Under the pieces are notes generated by a model, which was given only the letters and a program-made list of their open reading frames with translations, was not told the DNA's origin and made no database searches. Positions 17,134 through 26,133 of a stretch of DNA of 64,000 nucleotides are shown here, one piece after another. Numbering within the stretch: position 1 is the stretch's first letter; every line of letters begins with the position of its first letter. The stretch is taken from NCBI GenBank assembly GCA_009838525.1, contig VXRJ01000010.1, positions 222,520-286,519 on the forward strand. The letters are read 5' to 3'. The translations under genes were made by a program, and so were the position numbers. This DNA is from Acidobacteriota bacterium (GTDB taxonomy: Bacteria; Acidobacteriota; Vicinamibacteria; Vicinamibacterales; UBA8438).

Positions 17134-19194
17134 ATGCGCGGACTTCAGTGGAGACTTGGGGTTGCGCTGACAGCCGCCATCGCGGTCACGCCGGCCGGAC
17201 CGGCGGGACAGGCTCCGGAGGCTGGCCGCGGCTATCCGGACGGCGCGTGGCCCCTGGTCGGCGGCAACTGGTCGAGCTCGCGCCACACGTCCCTCGACGA
17301 CATCAACCTGGACAACGTTGAACGGTTGGGCGGCGCCTGGGTCACGGCCCTCCCGGACGGCGCGGCATCGCGCGCGACACCGGTGATGCAGGACGGCGTC
17401 CTCTACCTGACGGCGGGCGCCAACGTGTTCGCCATCGACGCCCGGACCGGCGAGGTCGTCTGGCGCTGGCAACCGCCGGAAGACGAGCCGCTGATGGTTC
17501 CGTCCTGGCAGGGCGTGGGGCTGGGAGAGGGCCTGGTCTTCACCGGTCTGCGCAGCGCGCAGGTGATGGCCCTGCGTCAGGACACCGGCGAGGTGGCGTG
17601 GATCACGTCGGTGGGCAGCCAGCCGCGGCGGGAGGGCGAGGGCGTAACCTCGGCCCCGATGTACGCCCGCGGGCAGGTTTTCGTCGGACTGGCCAACGGC
17701 GACAGCGGCGGGCAGGGGCGCGTGATCGCGCTGGATGCGGCGACCGGCGAGACGCAGTGGACGTTCTTCGTCGTGCCACGGCCGGGAGAGTTCGGCCATG
17801 ACACGTGGCCACAGGACAACGAGAACTGGCGGCTCGGCGGCGGCGGCGTCTGGCTGGTCGGGACCGTCGATCCCGACCTGGGACTGGTCTATTTCTCGAC
17901 CGGGAACCCGGTCCCGATGTTCGGGGGCGAGATCCGGGCCGGGGACAACCTGTTCACCGCGTCGGTGCTCGCCCTCGACATGGAGACGGGTGAGCGGCGC
18001 TGGCACTACCAGGTGGTCCGGCACGACATCTGGGACGCGGACATCGCCACGCCGCTGCTGCTCTACGAAGCGCAGGTGGACGGCGAGCCGCGCAAGGCGC
18101 TGGCCGCGATGCGGGCGGACGGCTACCTCTTCCTGTTCGATCGGGAGACCGGCGAACCGCTCGTCCCCATCGAGGAGCGGGCGGTGCCCCAGGATGCGTT
18201 CCTGCACACGGCGCCGACCCAGCCGTTTCCGGTGGGAGCGGAGAGCATCCTGCCCGACTGCTCGTTCTGGCGAGACCGTGTGCCACCGCCGTTCGAGTTG
18301 AATTGCAGCACGTACACGCCGCCGTCGGCGGACGACCACACCGTCGTGGCGCCCGGCGCGCCGATTCCTCGCGTGCGCGTCACGCCGATGTCGTTCAGCC
18401 CGGACACCGGCTACATCTATGCCCAGGGCCATGCCCATGTCGGGCGCGCCCGCCGCTTCGAGGATCCTTGGCTGTCGCGTCCGAGCGGCGGCCATATCAG
18501 CCTCCCGGACCCCATCGGCATCATGGCCGCCGTCGACCCGCGGACCAACCGGGTGGTGTGGAAGCAGGAGGTGCCGACTCCCCTGCTCGGCACGAGCGGT
18601 CCCCTCACCACCGCCGGCGGACTGATGTTCCGCGGCTCGCCCGGCGGGCAAGTCGAGGCGTACGACGCGCGGACCGGCGAACGCGTGTGGGCGTTCCAGA
18701 CCACGCCCGCCGGTGCGCGGGTGCGACCCGGCCCGGCCGCTGCCTACGAGCTCGACGGCGAGCAGTTCATCGCCATCGCGATGGGCCGCGAGCTGTGGGC
18801 GTTCGGCCTCGGGGGCGCCGTCGCGGCGCGCGGCGAAGTGCCCGCGGACCCGTGGGCCGACCTCCCGCCTTCCGGTCCCGCCCTGCGGCGGACGGAGGCG
18901 ATCGAGACCGCGACGCTTCTGGAGAATCCCTCCTGGTCCGTGGGCGGCCGGCGCTACGCCGTCGACGAACACGCGTTCAACCCGGTGCGCGCCCTCGTGA
19001 CGGTCGGCGCAAGCGTGCGGTTCGTCAACAACGGCGAGATGTCGCACACGGTGGCGGCGCGCGACGGAAGCTGGTCCACCGGCCCCCTCCTGCCGGCGAC
19101 ATGGGAAGTGGTGACCTTCGACGAGCCCGGCACGTTCGTGTACCACTGCACCGAACACCCGTGGATGATCGGCGAGATCACCGTCGAGCCGTAG
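17134..19194 (+). CDS. PQQ-type quinoprotein dehydrogenase with intact C-terminal cupredoxin domain (copy 2)
   Basis: This 686-residue exported protein is collinear with the copies at 11372 and 24033. The propeller has repeated A-D-TGE-W motifs, STGNPVPMFGGE, GDNLF and HDIWDADIATP. No vicinal disulfide or CxxCH is present. The C-terminal plastocyanin-like domain has a full type-1 copper set: H638 (EMSHTV), C672 and H675 (YHCTEHP), and M678 (PWMIG). Electrons from PQQ could therefore leave through copper rather than heme (inference). ATG 17134 has an AGGAGG ribosome-binding site 6 nt upstream. It lies 27 bp before another quinoprotein gene and is probably co-transcribed with it. Confidence 0.87.
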   Translation: MRGLQWRLGVALTAAIAVTPAGPAGQAPEAGRGYPDGAWPLVGGNWSSSRHTSLDDINLDNVERLGGAWVTALPDGAASRATPVMQDGVLYLTAGANVFAIDARTGEVVWRWQPPEDEPLMVPSWQGVGLGEGLVFTGLRSAQVMALRQDTGEVAWITSVGSQPRREGEGVTSAPMYARGQVFVGLANGDSGGQGRVIALDAATGETQWTFFVVPRPGEFGHDTWPQDNENWRLGGGGVWLVGTVDPDLGLVYFSTGNPVPMFGGEIRAGDNLFTASVLALDMETGERRWHYQVVRHDIWDADIATPLLLYEAQVDGEPRKALAAMRADGYLFLFDRETGEPLVPIEERAVPQDAFLHTAPTQPFPVGAESILPDCSFWRDRVPPPFELNCSTYTPPSADDHTVVAPGAPIPRVRVTPMSFSPDTGYIYAQGHAHVGRARRFEDPWLSRPSGGHISLPDPIGIMAAVDPRTNRVVWKQEVPTPLLGTSGPLTTAGGLMFRGSPGGQVEAYDARTGERVWAFQTTPAGARVRPGPAAAYELDGEQFIAIAMGRELWAFGLGGAVAARGEVPADPWADLPPSGPALRRTEAIETATLLENPSWSVGGRRYAVDEHAFNPVRALVTVGASVRFVNNGEMSHTVAARDGSWSTGPLLPATWEVVTFDEPGTFVYHCTEHPWMIGEITVEP

Positions 19195-19221
19195 CCGGTG
19201 CGCCACTAGAATGGACCCATC

Positions 19222-21408
19222 ATGCCTGGATATCTGAGATCGCAGCACATCACCCGCGTCGTGGCAGTCGCCGTCGTTTTCGCCGCAGCCCTGCTGGCTG
19301 GGGCCACCGCGCAGGCGCAACGCCTGACCGGCACCGAGAACGGCGAATGGCGCTACCTCGGCGGCGACGCCGGGCACACCCGCTCGTCGGCCCTCGACCA
19401 GATCAACGGCAGCAACTTCTCGGATCTGGAGGTTGCCTGGATCTGGCGGGGGGACAACTTCGGCCCGAACCTCGATTACTTCAACCGCGCCACGCCGATC
19501 TACGTCGACGGCGTCGTGTACACGGTCGCGTCGCCCCGCCGGCAGGTCGTGGCGATCGATCCCGCGACCGGCGAGACGCTCTGGACGTTCCGCGAGCCGG
19601 AGACGGTCCGGCATCTCCGCTCACCCCGGCAGGCCTACGGCAAGGGCGTCGCCTACGCCGAGGTCAACGGCCGCGGCGTGATCTTCGTTACGAGCCCCGC
19701 CTTCTTCCTCTGGGCGCTCGACGCGGAGACGGGTCGCCCGCTCGAGAACTGGGGACGGCAGATTCCACTGGACGGCTTTCCGGCGAGCGGCGGCCTGGAT
19801 CTGATCCCGCCTCTCGTCGAGGACTGGGGGCGCTGGCAGGACCGCTCCCCCAGCTACGACCCGGGCTACGGCATCCCGCGCGAGCTGGGGATGGTGACCA
19901 GTTCGTCGCCCCCGATCGTCGTGAACGGCGTCGTCGTCGTGCTCGTCGGGCATCAGCCGAGCTACGGCCAGACGCGGATCGAGAACGTTCCGGGCGATGT
20001 GATGGGCGTCGATGCCGCGACCGGCGAGGTGCTCTGGAAGTTCCACATGATCCCGCGGCCCGGCGAGTTCGGCCACGACACCTGGCACAACGATGCTTGG
20101 CAGTGGTCGGGCGACATGTCGACCTGGGCGCCGGCCGCCGCCGACCCGGAGCTGGGCCTCGTCTACCTGGTGACCAACGCGTCGACGGTGCAGAGCTATG
20201 CGGGGCACCGGCCGGGCGACAACCTCTTCGGCGGCTGCGTGCTCGCCCTCGACGTCCGGACCGGTGAACGGCGGTGGCACTTCCAGATCCACCGGAGCGA
20301 TCAGTGGAACTACGACCTGCCGACCGCGCCGATCCTGATGGATCTGACGGTGGACGGCGAGACCATTCCGGCCCTGATCCAGAACACGAAGCAGGGACTG
20401 GTTTTCGCCTTCAACCGGGAGACGGGCGAGCCGATTTGGCCGATCGAGGACCGGGCGGTGATCCAGACCGAGGTGCCGGGCAACTACACCTCACCGATGC
20501 AGCCGTACCCGACCCGGCCGGAGCCGGTCGACCGGATCGTGACCGACGGCCTGACCGAGGAGTTCGTCATCGACTACACGCCGGAGCTCAAGCAGGAAGC
20601 GCTGGCGATCCTGGAGCATTACCGTGTCGGTGGGCTGTACGTGCCGGCCTTGCCGGAGAACCACACGAACGACGACTTCTACAACAACGTCGGCTGCCTC
20701 GGCGGCGGCAACGTCATTCCGCATCCGCCGGTCGCCGATCCGAGCACCGGGATGATGTTCAACTCGCACCGCCGAAGCTGCGGTGCGCCGTCGTTCATGC
20801 GGGCGACGGGCGGGGTCGACGAGGACGACCCGGACTACGCGCGGCCCGGCCCGGGCGGGGCCACGCCGAATTCAACGCCCACCACCGGCACGACGGTCGC
20901 CGCGTGGCTGCCGGGCGGCTTCCGGCGTCCCACTCCGGAGCAGGAGCCGTTCGTCTCGGTGACGGGTCTGCCGACGCTGGACGGCCTGCGCCTCTACAAG
21001 CCGATGGACAACCAGCTCACCGCGTACGAGATGAACACCGGAGACAAGGCCTGGTCGCTGCCGGTGGGCGAGACGGCCCAGGTGATCCGCGAGAATCCGC
21101 GGCTGGCGGGTATCGACATCCCCAACGCAGGAGGCGCCGGCTTCTCCATCCAGCTGGTGACCGGCGACCTCCTGGTGCAGACCCGTTCGCTCAGCGAGGG
21201 GACCCGGCAGATCGTGCCGGACGCCCCGCTGATGCTGCATGGCCGCGACAAGTACACCGGCGAGATCCTCGGAAGCGTCGAGCTCCCCGCCCCCGGGCAG
21301 TACGGCATGATGACTTACCTGCACGAAGGGAAGCAGTACATCGTCGTGCAGGTCGGCAGCATTCAGACTGGTTTCCCCGGCTCGCTCGTGGCCTACGCGC
21401 TGCCGTAG
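19222..21408 (+). CDS. PQQ-binding-like beta-propeller dehydrogenase (glucose/alcohol quinoprotein type)
   Basis: This 728-residue exported protein has a signal peptide ending near AQAQ and propeller repeats such as VVAIDPATGETLW. The active-site region has GDNLFGGCVLALD and HFQIHRSDQWNYDLP. The late element NVGCLGGGNVIPHPPV is Cys-containing, but no vicinal Cys pair occurs. It is more distant from the three cupredoxin fusions and has no cupredoxin or cytochrome domain, so it needs a separate electron acceptor. It forms a tandem pair with the gene upstream. Confidence 0.82.
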   Translation: MPGYLRSQHITRVVAVAVVFAAALLAGATAQAQRLTGTENGEWRYLGGDAGHTRSSALDQINGSNFSDLEVAWIWRGDNFGPNLDYFNRATPIYVDGVVYTVASPRRQVVAIDPATGETLWTFREPETVRHLRSPRQAYGKGVAYAEVNGRGVIFVTSPAFFLWALDAETGRPLENWGRQIPLDGFPASGGLDLIPPLVEDWGRWQDRSPSYDPGYGIPRELGMVTSSSPPIVVNGVVVVLVGHQPSYGQTRIENVPGDVMGVDAATGEVLWKFHMIPRPGEFGHDTWHNDAWQWSGDMSTWAPAAADPELGLVYLVTNASTVQSYAGHRPGDNLFGGCVLALDVRTGERRWHFQIHRSDQWNYDLPTAPILMDLTVDGETIPALIQNTKQGLVFAFNRETGEPIWPIEDRAVIQTEVPGNYTSPMQPYPTRPEPVDRIVTDGLTEEFVIDYTPELKQEALAILEHYRVGGLYVPALPENHTNDDFYNNVGCLGGGNVIPHPPVADPSTGMMFNSHRRSCGAPSFMRATGGVDEDDPDYARPGPGGATPNSTPTTGTTVAAWLPGGFRRPTPEQEPFVSVTGLPTLDGLRLYKPMDNQLTAYEMNTGDKAWSLPVGETAQVIRENPRLAGIDIPNAGGAGFSIQLVTGDLLVQTRSLSEGTRQIVPDAPLMLHGRDKYTGEILGSVELPAPGQYGMMTYLHEGKQYIVVQVGSIQTGFPGSLVAYALP

Positions 21409-21415
21409 CCGTGCG

Positions 21416-21829
21416 TCACTCGGGCAAGCCGGGGACGAGGAACGCTCCGGGAATGCGTTCGTCGAGCGTGGCGAGTCTCGCCCCGTGCGCCTCGGCCAAC
21501 TCCAGAAGGTGAGCGTCCGTCGTGCGGGACGCCTGAAAACACCACTCCGGGAACCTGTCGGCCGACTGGTCATCGGGCAGGAAGGCATGGTGCGCGCCGA
21601 GACTGTGCAACATGCCGGCCAGCGCGCCAGCTGCGGCGCGGACCGTGACGCGTCCCGCCGTGCGCTGAACCGACACACGCACGAACCCGAGTTCCGGGAT
21701 CGGGGACGTGAACAACCTGGAGTCCCGGTGTTTCGCGGTAGCGGCGATCCACTTGGCGGTCTGCTCATGGGCGACATGATCGGACCACCCCCAGGCGACG
21801 AGAACGTTGACGTCCAGAAGGTACTTCAC
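21416..21829 (-). CDS. PIN-domain ribonuclease toxin (VapC-like)
   Basis: This 137-residue PIN protein starts with KYLLDVNVLVAW (first Asp). It has a middle Glu in SPIPELGFVRV and later acidic residues in TTDAHLLELA and LATLDERI. These are the four acidic metal-binding positions of PIN nucleases, which as toxins cleave RNA. The start is GTG at 21829, which overlaps the end of the antitoxin gene by 4 bp, a typical toxin-antitoxin arrangement. The pair is inserted between two quinoprotein genes. Confidence 0.85.
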   Translation of the reverse strand: MKYLLDVNVLVAWGWSDHVAHEQTAKWIAATAKHRDSRLFTSPIPELGFVRVSVQRTAGRVTVRAAAGALAGMLHSLGAHHAFLPDDQSADRFPEWCFQASRTTDAHLLELAEAHGARLATLDERIPGAFLVPGLPE

Positions 21830-22068
21830 GGGAAGTCCGCGAGAAGCTCCCGCACCGTTTCTGTCGTCAGCGGCGGCTGATCCTCCGGGGCAGCGAAGAT
21901 CATCGCGCCCGTATGCGGGCACCGCACGAGCTCTGGCGGGCCGGGCGCGGGCGCGGCCAGACGCGCCCGGCGCCGCAGGTACTCCGACAGGCTGACGCCT
22001 TCTTTCCTGGCCCGCGACCGGATCAGGCGAGCGTCCTCGGCACTGACCTTGAAGGAGACGGTCGGCAT
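21826..22068 (-). CDS. Ribbon-helix-helix antitoxin paired with the PIN toxin
   Basis: This 80-residue protein opens with PTVSFKVSAEDARLI, a beta-strand followed by a helix and SLSEYLRRRA, the ribbon-helix-helix DNA-binding fold. The C-terminal half (LTTETVRELLADF) should wrap the toxin. It precedes and overlaps the toxin gene. A repeat element sits 2 bp before its ATG, consistent with autorepression. No Shine-Dalgarno is visible because the repeat occupies that place. Confidence 0.78.
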   Translation of the reverse strand: MPTVSFKVSAEDARLIRSRARKEGVSLSEYLRRRARLAAPAPGPPELVRCPHTGAMIFAAPEDQPPLTTETVRELLADFP

Positions 22069-22070
22069 TT

Positions 22071-22089
22071 GGGTATTACGGTATTACCC
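22071..22089 (-). promoter_or_regulatory. Probable operator/promoter of the PIN toxin-antitoxin pair
   Basis: Two perfect tandem copies of GGTATTAC (22072-22079 and 22080-22087) lie within outer arms GGGTA/TACCC that form an inverted repeat. Read on the minus strand, each unit supplies TAATAC, a good -10 box. The second ends 5 nt before the antitoxin ATG, suggesting a very short leader or a leaderless mRNA. Confidence 0.5.
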
Positions 22090-22131
22090 TGCCGTCCGGC
22101 CCGTCAACCCGAGGGTACTCCCCCGACGCCG

Positions 22132-23880
22132 CTAGCGAAGCCGGAACACCCAGAGGATGTTGCCGCGCGGCGGCTGCTGGATCTCCGGGGTGACCATTCG
22201 GTACTGGACCCCGCCCCCGGCCGCGATGGCGATGTACTGCACGCCGTCGTGCATGTAGCTGACCGGGAAGCCGCCGGCGCTCGAATTGAGGATCTGCTCC
22301 CAGAGGACGTCGCCGGTCTCCGCGTCGAAGGCCCGGAAGCGCCGCGCGTCATCGGTGACGAACACCAGCCCACCACCCGTGGTCAGGACGGAACCGCCGA
22401 TGCCGGCCCGCTGGCGATGGACCCACCGCGTCTCGCCGGTTGCCATGTCCATCGCGGTGAGCATGCCGACCTGCCCGTCGACGTCCGGGGCCACCTCGCG
22501 CGTGGCGCGCGCCGACCCGTGGTGGTAGCCCGTGCGGTCACGGAACTCGTTGAGGGTCAGGGTCATGCAGACGTTGTTGGTCGGTGCGTACAAGGCGTTG
22601 GTGCCCGGGTGATAGGCGGTCGCATTCCAGTTGATGCCGCCGGTCAGGCTCGGGCAGACGAAAACCGGCTCGCCGACCTGGGGAAACTTGAGGTCCTCGT
22701 TGAGGATCACGCGACGGCTCTCTGCATCGACGTCGGCGACCACGTTCTGCGCGTTCGTCGGCTCGGCCCAGAGAAACGCCCCGGTGGCGGCGTCGAGCGC
22801 CCAGACGATGCCGGTCTTGCCCGGGATGCCGGTCACGATCTTGCGCCGCGAGCCTGGGTTGATCCCGCCGTTCAGCCATTCCACCTCGTCGGGGTCCGGC
22901 GACACCTCGGTCTCGACCACGAGCCGGGCGTAGGGATGGTCGAGATCCCATTCGTCGTTCGGCGTGTGCTGGAAGTACCACACGATTTCGCCCGTGTCGG
23001 CGTCGATCGCGAGGGTCGAGTTGGTGTAGAGGACGTCCCCGTCGCCGGTGCCGCGCTGCACCGAGCCCCACGGAATCGGCACGCCGACGCCGGCGTAGAT
23101 CAGGTTCAGCTCCGGGTCGTAGCTCGGCGCATTCCACGAGGAGCCGCCGCGCCGCAGCTCGTCAGGGATGTCACCCCAACTGTCGTAGCCGAACTCGCCG
23201 GCGCGGGGAATCGTGTACGTGCGCCACACCTCCTCGCCGGTCTCGGCGTCGTGGGCCGAGATCCAGCAGCGCGTATTGATGAAATAGCAACCCGACATTC
23301 CGGCCACCACCCGGCCCTTGATGATCTGCGGGCCGCCGGAATAGTGCTGGCCGACCTCCCAGTCGCCCACCGTCTCGTCCCACACCACCTCACCGGTGCG
23401 CGCGTCGAGCGCCACCAGGTGGGCGTCGTGGGTGCCGATGAACAGCTTGTCGTCGTAGAGCGTCCCGTTGCGGTTCGCGCAGGCGAGCGTTGCGGCGTGC
23501 TCGACCCGCGGCCGGCGATACTCCCACAGGCGGGTGCCGTCGCGAACGTCGAGCGCCTCGACGTAGTCGCACGCCTGCACCAGGAACATGATGCCGTCGT
23601 GCACGAGGGGCGTGGTCTCCTGCAGGCCTTCGGCCATGGTCCACGCCCAGGCGAGTTTCAGGTCGCCGACGTTGGTCGCGTCGATCTGGTCGAGAGGGCT
23701 GTGCCCCCAGTGGTTGTAGGTCCGCCGCCACATCAGCCAGTCGCTCGCCGGCGGGTCGACGAGCATCTGTTCGGTGACCGGCGTGTAGTCGTCGACGGGC
23801 GACTGTGCCGAAACGAGCGCTCCCGCGAGCAGGAGGCAGGCCGCGACTACGCCGAAGACGGGTCGAGGGAACGGTCGCAT
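22132..23880 (-). CDS. PQQ-binding-like beta-propeller dehydrogenase
   Basis: This 582-residue exported protein has a signal peptide ending at VSAQ. Propeller repeats include VEALDVRDGTRLWEY, LVALDARTGEVVW and LAIDADTGEIVW. The region QHTPNDEWDLDHPYARL holds the catalytic Asp region of this family. It has no cupredoxin or cytochrome domain and is one of the shorter quinoproteins. ATG 23880 is preferred over a TTG seven codons upstream because it begins the signal peptide. It is divergent from copy 3 across 152 bp, so the two may share a control region. Confidence 0.8.
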   Translation of the reverse strand: MRPFPRPVFGVVAACLLLAGALVSAQSPVDDYTPVTEQMLVDPPASDWLMWRRTYNHWGHSPLDQIDATNVGDLKLAWAWTMAEGLQETTPLVHDGIMFLVQACDYVEALDVRDGTRLWEYRRPRVEHAATLACANRNGTLYDDKLFIGTHDAHLVALDARTGEVVWDETVGDWEVGQHYSGGPQIIKGRVVAGMSGCYFINTRCWISAHDAETGEEVWRTYTIPRAGEFGYDSWGDIPDELRRGGSSWNAPSYDPELNLIYAGVGVPIPWGSVQRGTGDGDVLYTNSTLAIDADTGEIVWYFQHTPNDEWDLDHPYARLVVETEVSPDPDEVEWLNGGINPGSRRKIVTGIPGKTGIVWALDAATGAFLWAEPTNAQNVVADVDAESRRVILNEDLKFPQVGEPVFVCPSLTGGINWNATAYHPGTNALYAPTNNVCMTLTLNEFRDRTGYHHGSARATREVAPDVDGQVGMLTAMDMATGETRWVHRQRAGIGGSVLTTGGGLVFVTDDARRFRAFDAETGDVLWEQILNSSAGGFPVSYMHDGVQYIAIAAGGGVQYRMVTPEIQQPPRGNILWVFRLR

Positions 23881-24032
23881 CGGCCGCGTGTTGCTCCTCA
23901 AAGTGCCGATGTCCCCGTCCGTCGGTTAAGCAGCAGATGTTTCATGACACGACTCCCTTCACGCACAAAGACGGAAAGTGTAACCGTTCAGGTATATCGT
24001 GGGGCGGACGGAGACCGAAGAAGGAGAGCGTC

Positions 24033-26102
24033 ATGGTCACACGGAGACGTTGTCGCGCCGCCTGGTCTGTCACCGGAACGCTGGTCACGCTCGGGCTGGT
24101 CGCGGCCGGCCTCGCCGGCCAGGCCCCCGAGCCGGGGCGTGGCTATCCTTCGGCCGACTGGCCCTTCACCGGCGGAAACTGGTCCAGCTCGCGCTACTCG
24201 ACGCTCGACGACATCTCGACCGCCACGGTCGAGCGCCTGGGCGCAGCGTGGGTGACGCGACTGCCCGGCGGCGCGGCGTCGCGCGCGACCGCGGTGACGC
24301 AGGATGGCGTCCTCTACCTGACGGGCGGCGCCAATGTCTTCGCGCTCGACGCGCGGACGGGCGAGCCGGTCTGGCGCTGGGAGCCGGACCCAGAGGCGGG
24401 GCGCGTGCCGTCGTGGCAGGGCGTCGCACTGGGCGGTGACCTGGTCTTTTTCGGGACGCGGAGCGGAGAAGTCGTCGCGCTGCGGAAGGAGTCCGGTGAC
24501 GAGGTCTGGGCGACGCAGGCCGGCAACGACCCGCCGACGCCGGGCGAGACCGTGACGACGGCGCCGATGTACGCGCGCGGCAAGATCTTCGTCGGCGTCG
24601 CGAACGGCGACATTGGCGGGCAAGGGCGCATCCTCGCGCTCGACGCGGAGACGGGCGAGGTGGAGTGGAACTTCTTCGTCGTCCCGCGTCCGGGCGAGTT
24701 CGGCCACGACACCTGGCCGCAGGACAACGACAGTTGGACGTTCGGCGGCGGAGGCGTCTGGCTGGTCGGCACCGTCGATCCGGACCTGGGGATGGTCTAC
24801 TTCTCGACCGGCAATCCGGTGCCGATGTTCGGCGGCGAGATCCGCGAAGGCGACAACCTGTTCACCGCGTCGGTCCTCGCACTCGACATGGAGACGGGCG
24901 AACGGCGGTGGCACTACCAGGTGGTCCGGCATGACATCTGGGACGCCGACATCGCCACGCCGCTGCTGCTGTACGACATGACGGTCGACGGGGAGCCGGT
25001 CAAGGGGGTTGCGGCGATGCGGGCCGACGGCTACCTGTTCTTCCTCGACCGCGAAACCGGCGAGCCGCTGCTGCCGATCGAGGAGCGTCCGGTGCCGCAG
25101 GATCCGCACCAGCGGACCGTACCCACGCAGCCGTTTCCCGTCCGGACCGAGAGCATCCTCCCGGAGTGCTCCTATTGGCGCGATCGCGTGCCGCCGCCCT
25201 TCCAACTCAACTGCAGCAGCTACACGCCGCCGTCGGTCGACGAGCAGACCGTCGTCGCGCCGGGCGTGCCGATTCCGCTGGTGCGGGTCACGCCGCTGGC
25301 GTTCTCGCCGCAGACCGGCCACATCTACGCGCAGGGACGGGCGCACGTCGGCCGCGCGCGTCGCTTCGAAGATCCGTTCGTCTGGAACACGGCCAGATTC
25401 CACCTGACCCTGCCGGACGCGGTCGGGATCCTCGCCGCCGTCGACACCCGCACCGGCAGCGTCGTCTGGAAGAAGGAGATGCCGAGCGCGTTTCTCGGCA
25501 CGAGCGGTCCCCTCGTCACGGCCGGCGGCCTCCTGTTCCGGGGCTCCCCCGGCGGGCAGGTGGAGGCGTACGACATGCGGAACGGCGCGCGCCGCTGGGC
25601 GTTCCGGACCAGCGAGGAAGGCTCGCGGTTACGGCCCGGCCCCGCATCGACCTACGAGCTGGATGGGACGCAGTACATTGTCGTCCCGATGGGACCCGAG
25701 ATCTGGGCGTTCACGCTCGACGGCACGGTGCCGGCGCGCGGCGAGCCGTCGCCGGATCCGCCGGTGGACGATCAGCCGAGCGGCCCCGCCCCGCGCGAGA
25801 CGGATACCATCGAGACCGCCACGCTGCTCGAGAATCCACGGGGATCGGTCGGCGGCCGCCGCTACGCATTCGACGAACACAACTTCAACCCGGTCCGGGC
25901 CCGCGTCACGGCCGGCGACCTGATCCAGTTCACCAACAACGGCGAGATGACGCACACGGTGTCGGCGCGCGACGGAAGCTGGACCACCGGCACGCTCACG
26001 CCGGGGATGTCGGCCTACCTCACCTTCGACACGCCGGGCACGTTCCTCTACCACTGTGAAATTCATCCTTGGGCCGTGGGGGAGATCACCGTTGTTCCGT
26101 AA
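24033..26102 (+). CDS. PQQ-type quinoprotein dehydrogenase with C-terminal cupredoxin domain lacking Met ligand (copy 3)
   Basis: This 689-residue paralogue of the genes at 11372 and 17134 has a signal peptide ending at LAGQ and the shared opening WPFTGGNWSSSRYSTL. The propeller carries STGNPVPMFGGE, GDNLF and HDIWDADIATP. The cupredoxin domain keeps H641 (EMTHTV), C675 and H678 (YHCEIHP), but the axial Met position is A681 (PWAVG). This would give a type-1 site with an altered axial ligand. ATG 24033 follows AAGGAGAG. The ankyrin gene begins 31 bp after it. Confidence 0.86.
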   Translation: MVTRRRCRAAWSVTGTLVTLGLVAAGLAGQAPEPGRGYPSADWPFTGGNWSSSRYSTLDDISTATVERLGAAWVTRLPGGAASRATAVTQDGVLYLTGGANVFALDARTGEPVWRWEPDPEAGRVPSWQGVALGGDLVFFGTRSGEVVALRKESGDEVWATQAGNDPPTPGETVTTAPMYARGKIFVGVANGDIGGQGRILALDAETGEVEWNFFVVPRPGEFGHDTWPQDNDSWTFGGGGVWLVGTVDPDLGMVYFSTGNPVPMFGGEIREGDNLFTASVLALDMETGERRWHYQVVRHDIWDADIATPLLLYDMTVDGEPVKGVAAMRADGYLFFLDRETGEPLLPIEERPVPQDPHQRTVPTQPFPVRTESILPECSYWRDRVPPPFQLNCSSYTPPSVDEQTVVAPGVPIPLVRVTPLAFSPQTGHIYAQGRAHVGRARRFEDPFVWNTARFHLTLPDAVGILAAVDTRTGSVVWKKEMPSAFLGTSGPLVTAGGLLFRGSPGGQVEAYDMRNGARRWAFRTSEEGSRLRPGPASTYELDGTQYIVVPMGPEIWAFTLDGTVPARGEPSPDPPVDDQPSGPAPRETDTIETATLLENPRGSVGGRRYAFDEHNFNPVRARVTAGDLIQFTNNGEMTHTVSARDGSWTTGTLTPGMSAYLTFDTPGTFLYHCEIHPWAVGEITVVP

Positions 26103-26133
26103 GATCACCATGGACTCTTGGAGGGCGAAGAGC

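Noticed and set aside
16777-19614. 945-codon open frame antisense to the quinoprotein copy 2
   Set aside because: Composition typical of a shadow frame, with no recognisable motif; the sense gene is well supported.
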